Assembly: GCA_013416795.1 (NCBI GenBank)
Contig: RQSC01000014.1
Span: 486,768-550,767, forward strand
Origin: Prasinococcaceae sp. CCMP 1430
Taxonomy: Eukaryota > Prasinodermophyta > Palmophyllophyceae > Prasinococcales > Prasinococcaceae
Length of the DNA: 64,000 bases
Direction: 5' to 3'
A program made the translations under genes and the position numbers. The notes beneath the pieces are model-generated. The model did not search any database. It was given only the letters and a program-made list of their open reading frames with translations, and was not told the origin of the DNA. Shown here one piece after another: positions 55,751 through 64,000 of the stretch (its first letter is position 1; each line of letters starts with the position of its first letter).

Positions 55751-58402
55751 AGGGCGGAGCGGAACCGCCCGGTTTCGCCCCGGGTTCCGCGCGCGCTGCG
55801 GCGGCAGCTGCGCGAGCAGATCCGCGTCGACGTCGGGGACAGGGGGAGGGGCTACGAGAGCGGCGAGGGGTTCGGCGATGGTTACGGCGATGAGCTCCTG
55901 AGACGGTATGGATATGGCACGGGGCGGGGGCGCGACTCTCGCCCGTCGTCGCGACCGCCGTCGCGCGCGCAGTCGTTGCGCGGCTCGCCGGCGCGCGACG
56001 CGGGGAGCCGGCAGCTGCGCTCGCACTCGCAGCGCAGCTCTCCGGTGCGCAGCAACTACGGCCGCGACTACGAGGCGTACGAGCGTTCCTCCGCCCGCGA
56101 GAGGCCACGGAGCGGCAGCAGTACGTCGCTCTATGGCAGGGGAGGCACCGCATCCGCTTCGACTTCGCTGCGGGGGTCGCCTGCTGGCTCGCTGTCCGGG
56201 CGGCCTTCCCGGGCCGCTGCGCTGCGGTCGCCTGGACGGCGGCGAAACTCGCCCCCTCCACCGCCGCGACGATTCAACGCGAGCCGCGAGCTGTTCGCTG
56301 AGAGCGGCGTGGGGCGAGCTGGTAGAAGCGCCCGTGGTCCCACACCCAGCTCCAGTCGGCCGGCGTCTTCTCGACAAGGTCGCTCGAAACTTCCGGGGTA
56401 TATGCAGCCGCGCGGACAAAGCCGCTCAGTGAGCCGAGCGGGGACAAGGGCGACGAGTCGCGCCGGCAGCCAGGCGGCCAGCCGCGCCAATAGCAGGCCC
56501 ACCAGTCGACCGACGAGCCGCGCTGGGAGCAGAGCGCCGAGCCGCTCCACGAGCCGCGTTGGGAGTCGTTCAAATAGCCGCGCGCACAGCCCCGAGCCGG
56601 CATTCCGCTCGCTGTACGACACGCCCGCCCACCGCAACCGCTCGATAAGCCCCTCGCACCGAGGGGACAGGCGCCGGGGCTACAGCGCCAGCCGCGAGCG
56701 CCCACCACTGCGAGAGAGCAGCAGCTTCACACTCGGGACGCTACGTGACGTGCGCGCGACGCTCGAGGCAGGCAGGTCCACGCGGGCCAAGGGATCGGCG
56801 CGCAGGCCCAGCGCAAGCGCACGCGGCCTCAGCGGCGGTGCAGCTTCGCACCCGAAGAAGCGCGGCCAGAGCGCGCGTGGCCCAGTGCCGAGCTACATGC
56901 GGCCCCTCGAGAGGGGTGCCCCCTCGCGTCGGAGCAGTCGAGCTCTGGCCTCAGAGCGCTCGGCGCCGTTGTTGCCCAGCTGGAGTGCTGCCCATACCAG
57001 GAGGAGCAGGAGTGTGCTCGACCGAACGCCCTCTCCACCGCGGAGGCCCCCGCTCTCCGAGCGCGGGCGCCAAACAGCGAGCATTTACGCCCAACCTGTC
57101 CTCGCTTCTCGCAGAGGGAAAGCGGCGAGCTCGTCGCGCACGCGGGCTGCCGCAGCGCCGGAGCTCAGACCTCGGGCTGCATCCGCAAGGGGGGGACCGA
57201 GGCGCAGCTTCGACGAGCGCGAGGAAGGGCGCGTGGGCAGGCGCCGCGCGAGCGAGCATGAGTCGCAACTGGGCTCGTTCGTTGACTCGCTGTTGAGCGG
57301 TGGAGGTGCGCACCCCTACGCTGGCGACGACTTTGGCCAGACGCGCGGCCGCGAGGGTGATCGCGGGCGCTCCACCGGGCGAGCGAGCGTGCGCCTGCCA
57401 AGCAATTCCGCTCGGGCGCCGCTGTCATTTGGAGGTGCTGCATTCGCCGGTGCAAGGGCGCCTGTGTCTGCTGCGGCCATTGCAGCGGCAGCACAATCGT
57501 CACGAGCACGCAGGTATGACGCCGGGTACAGCAACGGGTATCCTGCGGCCCCGCAAACTTTCGAGCATGTCTCCGGCGAGCCGCAACCGCCGACGTACTT
57601 CGACCACTCGACGTACGGTGCCCCCTCTTCATCACCATCCTCGCACCGCGGTGTGGTTCCGCCCTCGGCGTATGAGCGGCACGGGCATCAGCCAAACTAT
57701 CATACCCCGCCGTACCAACCGCCTGCGAGTGGTGGGAGCTACAGCGCGAGGAGTGACTCGTACGCCATGCCCCACGACGTCACGCGCAGCGCAATTCATC
57801 GTGGCCGTGCATGGTATGCACCGCCTCCAGGCTACGCGTCGGCGCCAGCATCGCCTACCTACAATCCATCCTCACATGGGTACCATCATGCGCCGTCTCC
57901 TGCGCGTTCTGTTGGCTCGACTCATTCCGCGGGCCACGTGGACGTTCTGAGCTCAGCTAGGGAACACGCGGCGGCGTACGCACGCGCGTCGGTATACGCT
58001 CCCAGACATTCGCCATCCAAGGTTGCTGCTGTGCAGCCACCGCCACCACAGGGTACGTATCGGACAGGGGTTGTCTCAGCGGCTCCACTGGCGAGCATGC
58101 CCAGCTACTATGGATCGCATGGTGCACCGACCAGCTCGCCCGTGGTCCAGCCACCGTCTTCGCTGTATGCAGTGCACAGTGCGCCGGACGTGGGCATGAC
58201 CCCTGGGCCCTCGGCAGCTCAGCGATACCTGGAGCAGTACCGCGCGATGTATGGCAGTGGTGCTGGCGCGACCCTACATGCGACTGCAGCAGCATCTCCA
58301 CCCCCTCCTCCGCAAGGGTATACTGCTAGCGCGGGCAAAGGTGCCGTTGCACAGCAGCGATACAGCAGCACTGCCGCTGGGGCGGCCTTAATCTTCACAT
58401 AG
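55751..58402 (+). CDS. Disordered Ser/Arg-rich protein with SRxxSR repeats (5' end uncertain)
   Basis: The frame is open from 55751 (after a TGA) with no ATG before the clearly coding ALRRQLREQIRVDVGDRGRG, so an upstream exon must supply the start. The protein (about 880 residues) is basic and low complexity. It has Ser/Arg/Pro-rich stretches, a tandem SRAGSRAPSRSTSRVGSRSN region at about 56430-56580, and two copies of a P-x-YMxP motif (KLPGYMQPRGQ and VPSYMRPLERG). The C-terminal third is Tyr/Pro/His/Ser-rich, reminiscent of prion-like or phase-separating regions (PPSAYERHGHQPNYHTPPY). I do not recognise a family. SR-type repeats suggest RNA, or microtubule, association. The stop is TAG 58402. 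Confidence 0.6.
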   Translation, partial: RAERNRPVSPRVPRALRRQLREQIRVDVGDRGRGYESGEGFGDGYGDELLRRYGYGTGRGRDSRPSSRPPSRAQSLRGSPARDAGSRQLRSHSQRSSPVRSNYGRDYEAYERSSARERPRSGSSTSLYGRGGTASASTSLRGSPAGSLSGRPSRAAALRSPGRRRNSPPPPPRRFNASRELFAESGVGRAGRSARGPTPSSSRPASSRQGRSKLPGYMQPRGQSRSVSRAGTRATSRAGSQAASRANSRPTSRPTSRAGSRAPSRSTSRVGSRSNSRAHSPEPAFRSLYDTPAHRNRSISPSHRGDRRRGYSASRERPPLRESSSFTLGTLRDVRATLEAGRSTRAKGSARRPSASARGLSGGAASHPKKRGQSARGPVPSYMRPLERGAPSRRSSRALASERSAPLLPSWSAAHTRRSRSVLDRTPSPPRRPPLSERGRQTASIYAQPVLASRRGKAASSSRTRAAAAPELRPRAASARGGPRRSFDEREEGRVGRRRASEHESQLGSFVDSLLSGGGAHPYAGDDFGQTRGREGDRGRSTGRASVRLPSNSARAPLSFGGAAFAGARAPVSAAAIAAAAQSSRARRYDAGYSNGYPAAPQTFEHVSGEPQPPTYFDHSTYGAPSSSPSSHRGVVPPSAYERHGHQPNYHTPPYQPPASGGSYSARSDSYAMPHDVTRSAIHRGRAWYAPPPGYASAPASPTYNPSSHGYHHAPSPARSVGSTHSAGHVDVLSSAREHAAAYARASVYAPRHSPSKVAAVQPPPPQGTYRTGVVSAAPLASMPSYYGSHGAPTSSPVVQPPSSLYAVHSAPDVGMTPGPSAAQRYLEQYRAMYGSGAGATLHATAAASPPPPPQGYTASAGKGAVAQQRYSSTAAGAALIFT

Positions 58403-58459
58403 CTAGAACCCCACTGCGAATCTGCGATCGATAATAAGCAAACGTGTTGGACTCGCTAT

Positions 58460-59464
58460 TTACGCCCCAGCAGCGGCGTCCGCGGCCTCGCCGTCGCTTT
58501 CGCTGTCGCTGTCGACGAGGCCGAAGGCTGCGGCCATCTGCATGGCGAGCCGCGCGGCAACGTCCCTCCTTTCGCCGTCGCCCAGGGTGGCAGCGTTGTC
58601 GCGCGCCGCCGCCAGTTGGCCCATTAGCTGCTCGAATCTCTCCACGCCGTCCTCGTCCGCACCGCCAATGACACCCTCGCCGCGAGGCCCTTCGCCCTCG
58701 AGCAGGGCCCCCTCCAGCGCGGCCATCGCCTGCCGTGTGCGTTCCGCAGGCTCGATGTCAGCGCCCTGGTCCCGCGCACCCGTTGTCACTGAGGCACCCG
58801 AGGCGATGTCTGTACCACCGCCTGGTCGGCGCTGCGCATCAACAGGGGCGCCCTTGGGCTTGCGGATCATCGTGCTCCACGCAGTCACGGCAAGCGCGTC
58901 CCGCACGCGCCGCAATCCCTCTCCACACGCCTCCCACAGCGCCGCGTCCCTGCTCGGGTCGTCCGACACGAACACGTGCTCGAAGCCGTTCTCGTAGCAC
59001 CACTCGGCGAGAGGAGCGTCCGTCTCTTGCCCCTCAAGCGCACCGACGCCCACCACGAGCTGCGTGTCAGCGGCCTGCGTGGCTGCGGCCCCGTGAGCAG
59101 CGCGTATGTACGGTCCGATCGTCGCAGAGAGCGCAGCCGTCCCGCTGCCGGCGCCTCCCGCCGCATCGTAGAGAAGGACGAGCGCCTCAGCGGCCTCGTG
59201 CGCGCGGCGCGCTTCATCTCCGAGAACCCCAGCCTCGCCTGAGCTATCGATGACGACTGTGTGCACGTCAACGGCTGCAGTGTAATACTTGGTGTCGACC
59301 ACCACCGCGGCGGCGACGTGCCGTTCATCGGACGTTGGGGCCTTGTCAGAGGCTGCTGCGGGCAGCGCGACGTCGGCGTCGAACGCCGCCCGCAGCACGG
59401 CGGCTGCCCGCGCGCCGCTGGCGTCGGCGAAGACGCCACATACTGCGGCCGCCGCCGCGGGCAT
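58460..59464 (-). CDS. Alpha/gamma-adaptin-binding protein p34 (AAGAB) homologue
   Basis: Start ATG 59462-59464 (MPAAAAAVCGVFADASG), 334 residues. Matches to AAGAB: VVVDTKYYTAAVDVHTVVID (G-domain-like fold), LVVGVGALEGQ, EWCYENGFEHVFVSDD, LRRVRDALAVTAWSTMI, and a C-terminal VERFEQLMGQLAAARDNAAT plus RRDVAARLAMQMAAAFGLV. AAGAB is a cytosolic chaperone that stabilises AP-1 gamma and AP-2 alpha adaptins during assembly of clathrin adaptors; the C-terminal helix mediates its dimerisation or adaptor binding. The acidic end SDSESDGEA resembles the human tail. It shares a 227-bp divergent promoter with the MOSC gene. Confidence 0.9.
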   Translation of the reverse strand: MPAAAAAVCGVFADASGARAAAVLRAAFDADVALPAAASDKAPTSDERHVAAAVVVDTKYYTAAVDVHTVVIDSSGEAGVLGDEARRAHEAAEALVLLYDAAGGAGSGTAALSATIGPYIRAAHGAAATQAADTQLVVGVGALEGQETDAPLAEWCYENGFEHVFVSDDPSRDAALWEACGEGLRRVRDALAVTAWSTMIRKPKGAPVDAQRRPGGGTDIASGASVTTGARDQGADIEPAERTRQAMAALEGALLEGEGPRGEGVIGGADEDGVERFEQLMGQLAAARDNAATLGDGERRDVAARLAMQMAAAFGLVDSDSESDGEAADAAAGA

Positions 59465-59691
59465 GCTGAAAGAGCGCGATGCGCGCGGCGGTTGCGCGTC
59501 ACGCTGTGGCGCGGGACGGGACGGCGCCCGGCGCGCGCAGTGGCGCACGGCGCACCGGCTCGCCTGATCGCCCAGATTTTTGGGCGCAGGAACTGGAGAC
59601 CGCCAGGGTGTCGCCGACTGCAGGCCCGGGCCGGCGCCACAGTGCGCCGCGCCGCGCGGCGCCCGCGGCCGGGGGCAGCCCGCCCGCAGCC
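59465..59691. promoter_or_regulatory. Bidirectional promoter, AAGAB / mARC
   Basis: These 227 bp separate divergent ATGs. No TATA box is visible. The compact spacing implies shared regulatory sequence. Confidence 0.55.
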
Positions 59692-60654
59692 ATGGTCGGT
59701 ACTGTCGCAGAGGTAACCTCGCTGACCATCTACCCGGTCAAGTCGTGCGGGGGCGTGGACGTGTCGCCGCTTGCGGAGCGCTGGCCAGTCGACACCGAGG
59801 GGCTGCGCCACGATCGCGAATGGGTCGTCGTCGACGCAGACACGGGGCGCTTCGCTTCGCAGCGCGCGACGCCGCGCATGGCGACAGTCCGCTGCTCGCT
59901 TGATTTGACGGTCGGCGAGCTCGTGCTGTCATCTGCGGCGTGCGGCGGCGCGTTGCGCGTGCCGCTCGCGGCGCCGGCTCAGACCGCGCTCTCGCCGCGG
60001 GACGTGCGCGTGTGGGAGTTCAAAGGACAGGCGCACGATGAAGGCGATCCTGCTGCGGAATGGATGACGCGCGCGCTTGCACAGGATGATGGCGATGGCG
60101 GAGGGGGCAGGGCTTTTCGCCTCGTGCGCTTCGACGCGCGTCTCAGCTCTCGTCCACTGGACGCGGACTTCGTCGGCCCGGATTTTGAAGGCGGCACTCG
60201 CTTCTCAGACGGCTACCCCATGCTCATAGCGTCGCACGAGAGCCTCGGCGCGCTCAACGAGGCCCTCACCGCGAAGGGAGAGACTGCCGTGCCGCTCGAG
60301 CGCTTCCGCGCGAACATCGTCGTGCGAGGCGCCGCCGGTAAAGCGCTCGCGCCGTATGAGGAGGACACGTGGCTCAAATTCCGTTGCGGCGGCATCGACC
60401 TCGCGATGGTGAAGCCGTGTGCGCGGTGCACCATGCCGTCTGTGGACCAACAAACTGGCCACAAGCCGAGCCCGAGTGAGCCTCTTCGCACTTTGACAGA
60501 CACCCGCAAGGGATCCGATCTGGGCTACACCCGCAAGAAGATGAGCGGGGGCGCGTACTTTGGTGCCAACGTTGTGGCCTTGCCTGGTGTGACCTCGGCG
60601 TCACTGGGGGTCGGCGACGCCATCCAGGTGATTGAAGCAGGGGCCTGGGAGTGA
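59692..60654 (+). CDS. mARC-like MOSC-domain molybdenum enzyme
   Basis: Start ATG 59692 (MVGTVAEVTSLTIYPVKSCG), 320 residues. MOSC_N beta barrel (YPVKSCGGVDVSPL, LRHDREWVVVDADTGRFASQ), then the MOSC core: FSDGYPMLIASHESLGALNE, FRANIVVRGA, DTWLKFRCGGIDLAMVKPCA, RCTMPSVDQQTG with Cys246 at the expected molybdenum ligand position, EPLRTLTDTRK and YFGANVVAL. It matches the mitochondrial amidoxime reducing component/plant MOSC-domain proteins, which reduce N-hydroxylated compounds with cytochrome b5 and its reductase. No N-terminal membrane anchor is present from this start; an upstream frame without an ATG is open. Confidence 0.92.
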   Translation: MVGTVAEVTSLTIYPVKSCGGVDVSPLAERWPVDTEGLRHDREWVVVDADTGRFASQRATPRMATVRCSLDLTVGELVLSSAACGGALRVPLAAPAQTALSPRDVRVWEFKGQAHDEGDPAAEWMTRALAQDDGDGGGGRAFRLVRFDARLSSRPLDADFVGPDFEGGTRFSDGYPMLIASHESLGALNEALTAKGETAVPLERFRANIVVRGAAGKALAPYEEDTWLKFRCGGIDLAMVKPCARCTMPSVDQQTGHKPSPSEPLRTLTDTRKGSDLGYTRKKMSGGAYFGANVVALPGVTSASLGVGDAIQVIEAGAWE

Positions 60655-60744
60655 CATGTATGTACATACAGTACAGTGTAGCATATTGAGAGTAAGGCTT
60701 CTACACCGCCAATTGCTTTACACATTGCTGTACTACTTTTCGTC

Positions 60745-62529
60745 CTAAAGCACGGGTCTGGCGCCGGGCTCGAGCGCCGGCGACACGAGGGGCGGCTCGC
60801 AGAAGTAGCTCGGGTAGAGCTCCTGGCTGATCCACTCGTACAGCATGAGGTCGTACATGTTGTCGGCCTCGAGCACAGCGCGCAGCTCCGGGACCTTCAA
60901 TATCTGCAGCTCAAGGACGCTCTCGTGGTGTCCAGGCGGTAGCATGAAGTCTGGGTGCATGGACGCGCCGGCATTGCCGCCCAGCAGTGCGAACGCCCGC
61001 TTGGCGTCGCACCCGAGGCGCTCGAGTGGAACGATTGCGTTGAAGGATGCCGCGGCCTGTCGCGCTAGCACAAAGTCTTCGTACGTCACCCTCCGATGGA
61101 AGTTGATCCCACATCCAGCTATACCGTAGTTGTTGAGGAGGAGCGGATTGCCTCTCGCTTTCGACAAGTAGCCCATCGGGCAGGAGCAATTCTGCGAGAG
61201 CAGCCGCACGAGATAGTTGTCAATGTAGCAATTCGCGTCAATCCTTCCACCCCCCTTGGTTTTTGCGTGCTGGCCAGCAGCAGTGAGGTCTTTGTCTCGC
61301 ATGCGACTGCATGCCTTGCTCTTGCTCCAGGTGTTGTCCATCCACGAGCGCAGATCTCGCACGGCCGCCTCGAGCTGCTCGTCGCTGACGCGCTCTGGCG
61401 GTCTCGGGCTAATCTTGCCACCCCGTAGGTACTCCCGTATGCCGCCCTTGCCCGTGCAAGGGCGACCCTTGGGGCACGGCCCGCCCAGCGGGGGCGGTTC
61501 GTCCGCGAAGAGCTGCCACAAGCTGTTCAGGCCGTCGAAGACGCTGCTCCAAGACATCTCGCTTTGCCAGCGATGCAGTGGGTGTCGCACGATCGTCACG
61601 AAGCTCGACCGGCGCGCCACCGCCTCGTCATGCATGCACATTACGGGGGCCGCGAGGTACTCCTCGACCATCGTGAGGGCTGAAGTGTTCGCGAGCAGCG
61701 ACTGCGACCGGTTACAGTATGCCTGCCGCTTCAATGGTAGCTCCTCCCGGTCTGTGCGAAAGCCATAATCGTGGCCTCTCGTTGGCACGCCAATGCACCC
61801 CTTCACGAGGTCCCCGCCTGCCTTGCGCTCATGCATCCAATATATGAGTGGCCGCTCGGCCAAGCGATGATTCCCATCGGCAGCATCGGCGGCGCGCACC
61901 GCCGCTGCGCCGGTGGCCTTGTCACGCGCAGCGCTCGGCCATCCGCTCACCTCTGCCGACAGCAGCGCACCTCTGCGGCGCGTAGAGCACTCGTAGCGCC
62001 GAGGCTCGCGCGACACCCCGAGCAAGGCCTCTTCATCGCGACCCCACGAATCGCCTCCGTCCTCCGCTCTCGCGGCCAGGTAGTTGCGTCGAGCATGCAT
62101 GGAGGTGAGGGCGCTTAGCATTGCGGAGCAGTCACCCTCCTCTGGCCACCAGGCGCTTGGTGCATCACTCGCCGCGCTCCTTGTGACGTCATCTGCAGAG
62201 CCTGCCTCCACGTCTACGATTTCTCTCGCGAGACCCTGCGGCCGCAGTGACATGCCAGACTCTTGGGAAGACAGCTTGTCCTCGAGGCGCCCCTCAAGCT
62301 CCCGCAGGACCCCACGCGTAGCGTGCGCGCCGTCTAGAGCCATAACCGGCGGAGACATCAGCACGAGCGCTGCAACCACCGCGAGCAGCGCCTCCACGCG
62401 GAAGCGGCGCCGGGGTGCGGCGGCGGCCGAGCTGGGCGGCGCGGAAGCGCGGCGTCCGGCCGCGCCCATCTCACGTGCACGTCCTGCACACCCCATCATC
62501 CGCGTAAGCGCGGCGCGAGCGCGCTGCAT
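60745..62529 (-). CDS. Type II membrane sulfotransferase-like protein
   Basis: 594 residues from ATG 62529 (MQRARAALTRMMGCAGRARE). A signal anchor at about 45-66 (ALLAVVAALVLMSPPVMALD) places the enzyme in the Golgi. The catalytic part has a 5'-phosphosulfate loop YWMHERKAGGDLVKGCIG (about 226-243), CMHDEAVARRSSFVTIVRHP with the 3'-phosphate-binding R-x-PLxR (IVRHPLHRWQSEM, about 306-320), and later KVPELRAVLEADNMYDLMLY. The pattern is that of PAPS-dependent carbohydrate sulfotransferases (Sulfotransfer family), with an unusual HERKAGG in place of KTGGT. Acceptor sugar unknown. It converges with the mARC gene (90 bp between stops). TGTAA lies 23 nt past its stop. Confidence 0.85.
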   Translation of the reverse strand: MQRARAALTRMMGCAGRAREMGAAGRRASAPPSSAAAAPRRRFRVEALLAVVAALVLMSPPVMALDGAHATRGVLRELEGRLEDKLSSQESGMSLRPQGLAREIVDVEAGSADDVTRSAASDAPSAWWPEEGDCSAMLSALTSMHARRNYLAARAEDGGDSWGRDEEALLGVSREPRRYECSTRRRGALLSAEVSGWPSAARDKATGAAAVRAADAADGNHRLAERPLIYWMHERKAGGDLVKGCIGVPTRGHDYGFRTDREELPLKRQAYCNRSQSLLANTSALTMVEEYLAAPVMCMHDEAVARRSSFVTIVRHPLHRWQSEMSWSSVFDGLNSLWQLFADEPPPLGGPCPKGRPCTGKGGIREYLRGGKISPRPPERVSDEQLEAAVRDLRSWMDNTWSKSKACSRMRDKDLTAAGQHAKTKGGGRIDANCYIDNYLVRLLSQNCSCPMGYLSKARGNPLLLNNYGIAGCGINFHRRVTYEDFVLARQAAASFNAIVPLERLGCDAKRAFALLGGNAGASMHPDFMLPPGHHESVLELQILKVPELRAVLEADNMYDLMLYEWISQELYPSYFCEPPLVSPALEPGARPVL

Positions 62530-62611
62530 CTGGGAGGCCCTCTATCCTCCCACCCCGCCGCCTCCAGCCTTCCCATACATCCTCGTTACCAGCTAAGCTT
62601 CGCCGAGAGGC
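62530..62611. promoter_or_regulatory. Very short divergent promoter, sulfotransferase / coiled-coil gene
   Basis: Only 82 bp lie between the two divergent ATGs, so the core promoters must overlap or be shared, unless the sulfotransferase starts at a later Met. Confidence 0.5.
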
Positions 62612-64000
62612 ATGGACATGGACGCCGCCGATGCGATGCCGGCCGCCGAGGCGCCAGAGGAGGCCCCGCACGGGCGCAGCGACTCGGCAGCGGGCTCGCG
62701 CGGTGGCAAGAAGTGGAAGGCCAAATTCGCACGCGGGCTCGAGGTGAGGGACTCGCCGGTGCCCTGGCGCGCGCGTCTTAGCGGGAGTGGAGGGAAGCCG
62801 TGCCGGTTCTCCTCCCCCACTGCCACCCGCTCCTCCGCCCACACGCGCGCACCCTCCCATCTCCCCTTTGGCGCGCGTGCGCCACCCCGCCCCCATCTGA
62901 CGAGCGAGTTCGCATGGGCGCGCACGCGCACTTCGCACACAGGCCGTCAAGGGCGTGGCGAGCCAAGTTCGGTCTTTCGTCGAGGAGCGGGAGATGCTGC
63001 GCGCGTCGTCGGGCGAGCAGCTGCGCGATCTGCGCAAGCAAGTCGACGGAGCTGACGGCGCAAAGGGCGCGCGGGGTAGCGGCGGCTCGGCGGGCCGCTA
63101 TGCCGACCTCCCCCCAGCGGTAGCTTCGCTCGCGCGCGAGCGCGACGAGCTGCGGGCAGAGGTGGCGCGCCTGGAGGACGAGCTGGCGGTTGCGTCGGCC
63201 AGCGCCTCGCGCGCCGACGCGCAACAGCGACTCATCGTCGAAGGCGCGGAGAGCGCCGCGGCCGATGTGGAGGCTCTCAAGCGTTCGACAGAGGCGGACC
63301 TCGACTCCTTGCGCGAAGAGCTCAAGGAGGCGCGCTCTGACGCCGAGGCTGCCGGGGAACGGTTGAAGGCCTCGAACAGCGCCGCAGGCACCCTCAGGGC
63401 CGAAGCGGAGGACGTGAGGGTGCGTCTAGAGGGGGCCCAGGTCGAGACTGACGGTCTCAGGGCGAGACTGGACGGCCTCAAGTCAGAGCTGGAGGCGTCG
63501 AAACGGGAGGCGGACGAGCTGCGGAGCGAGACTGAAGCCAAACGCACCGAGGCGACGGGCCTGCGAGCCGAGCTGGAAGCGGCGCGCTCCGAGGGCGGCG
63601 CGAACGCCGAAGCTGCGCAGCGTGACCTCGACAGCCTCAGAGCGCAGCTGCAAACGTTGACGGGGGAAGCCGAGGGCCTCAGCGCCAAGCTTGCCGCCTC
63701 CAAAAGTGAGGCGGACGGTCTGAGAGCCGAGGTTGAGCAGCTCAGGGCACAGCTGGCGTCCTCGAACTCACAGTCGGACTTCCTCAAAGAAGAGGCCCAT
63801 GGTCTCCGATCGGAGCTGCAAGCCGCGAAGGAGGAGGTCAAAGGTCTCGGCATGGAACTGCAAGCCTCGAAGGATGCCGAGGACGGCCTGAGGTCGGAGG
63901 TCGCGTCAGCGCGTGAGGAAGGTGCAGCGGCGGTGGCATCGACCGAGGCAGCGGCGCGCGAGGCGGCCGCTCAGGCCGAGGCCAAGCACGACGCGGCGCT
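62612..64000 (+). CDS. Long coiled-coil protein (3' end beyond window)
   Basis: Exon 1, 62612-62743, encodes MDMDAADAMPAAEAPEEA and ends KKWKAKFARGLE before a GTGAGG donor. Exon 2 starts at 62943 after cgcacacag (phase 0) with AVKGVASQVRSFVEEREMLR and is open to the window end. Almost all of exon 2 is a heptad coiled coil with a recurring pattern such as GLRAELEAARSEGG, DGLRAEVEQLRAQL, HGLRSELQAAKEEV and GLGMELQASKDAED. Leu repeats every seven residues, with Glu/Arg/Lys/Ser elsewhere. The N-terminal SQVRSFVEERE helix is like tethering or golgin-type proteins, but such proteins cannot be separated by sequence reading alone. It could be a golgin, basal-body or kinetochore filament. Family not identified. 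Confidence 0.75.

Noticed and set aside
1-64000. tRNA, rRNA, CRISPR arrays and transposases
   Set aside because: I looked for TpsiC arms, repeated spacer patterns and transposase motifs and saw none; one ttcgaatcc near 9859 lies in the gap-flanked coding-like region without a cloverleaf.

Overview
This is a very GC-rich (roughly two-thirds G+C by eye), gene-dense eukaryotic nuclear sequence. About 30 protein genes are visible on both strands. Many have no intron; others carry short GT-AG introns of about 90-330 nt. Convergent stop codons lie 50-110 bp apart and divergent starts 80-470 bp apart. The gene set (DUF760 and At1g32220-type SDR plastid proteins, a SURNod19 protein, plant-like IPK1, an atypical E2F) suggests a photosynthetic host. 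A CCDC103/DNAAF19 homologue suggests a lineage that builds motile cilia. TGTAA, the green-algal poly(A) signal, lies just downstream of several stop codons. I favour a high-GC green microalga (prasinophyte or chlorophyte); another high-GC alga such as a haptophyte is not excluded.

Assembly structure matters when reading the map. Besides two long N gaps (10064-10267 and 46041-46456) there are six isolated single Ns (5208, 7436, 21295, 23273, 27757, 30554). Genes beside most of them are cut there (XAP5 and IPK1 lose their ends, RPS15 and RAD6-type UBC their first exons, E2F and DUF760 their N-termini). I read these Ns as contig joins, so gene order across them is not proven.

Layout. 1-5207: unknown gene tail, orphan ITPase exon, SURNod19 protein (-), XAP5/FAM50 (+). 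5209-7435: IPK1 (-), ICL/PEP-mutase-family enzyme (-). 7437-10063: unknown fragment, ceramide synthase (-). 10268-21294: plastid-type SDR (+), IQ-like/coiled-coil protein (-), histidine-phosphatase-like protein (+), DNA polymerase iota (-), exostosin-sulfotransferase fusion (+), small coiled-coil protein (-). 21296-23272: RPS15 (+), RAD6-like E2 (-). 23274-27756: double-DBD E2F (+), TM9SF (+), DUF760 (-). 27758-30553: RHBDD1-like rhomboid (-) and a RING protein (-). 30555-46040: very large KDM5-type demethylase (+), acylated-looking protein (-), RPB12 (+), monoglyceride-lipase-like hydrolase (+), GNAT-bromodomain protein (-). 46457-64000: GT31-GT25 fusion (+), RIF1-like protein (-), CCDC103 (-), Ser/Arg-rich protein (+), AAGAB (-), mARC/MOSC (+), membrane sulfotransferase (-), coiled-coil protein (+, runs off the window).

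Recurring themes are chromatin, replication and DNA damage (KDM5, GNAT-bromodomain, RIF1-like, pol iota, RAD6-like E2, E2F) and Golgi glycan or sulfation enzymes with unusual domain fusions (GT47-sulfotransferase, GT31-GT25, a type II sulfotransferase, TM9SF). Most of these genes are separate transcription units; nothing looks like an operon. The most unusual items are the two fused glycan enzymes, a rhomboid with Thr at the nucleophile position, a histidine-phosphatase homologue lacking its second catalytic His, and a GNAT-bromodomain protein with an unrecognised C-terminal region.
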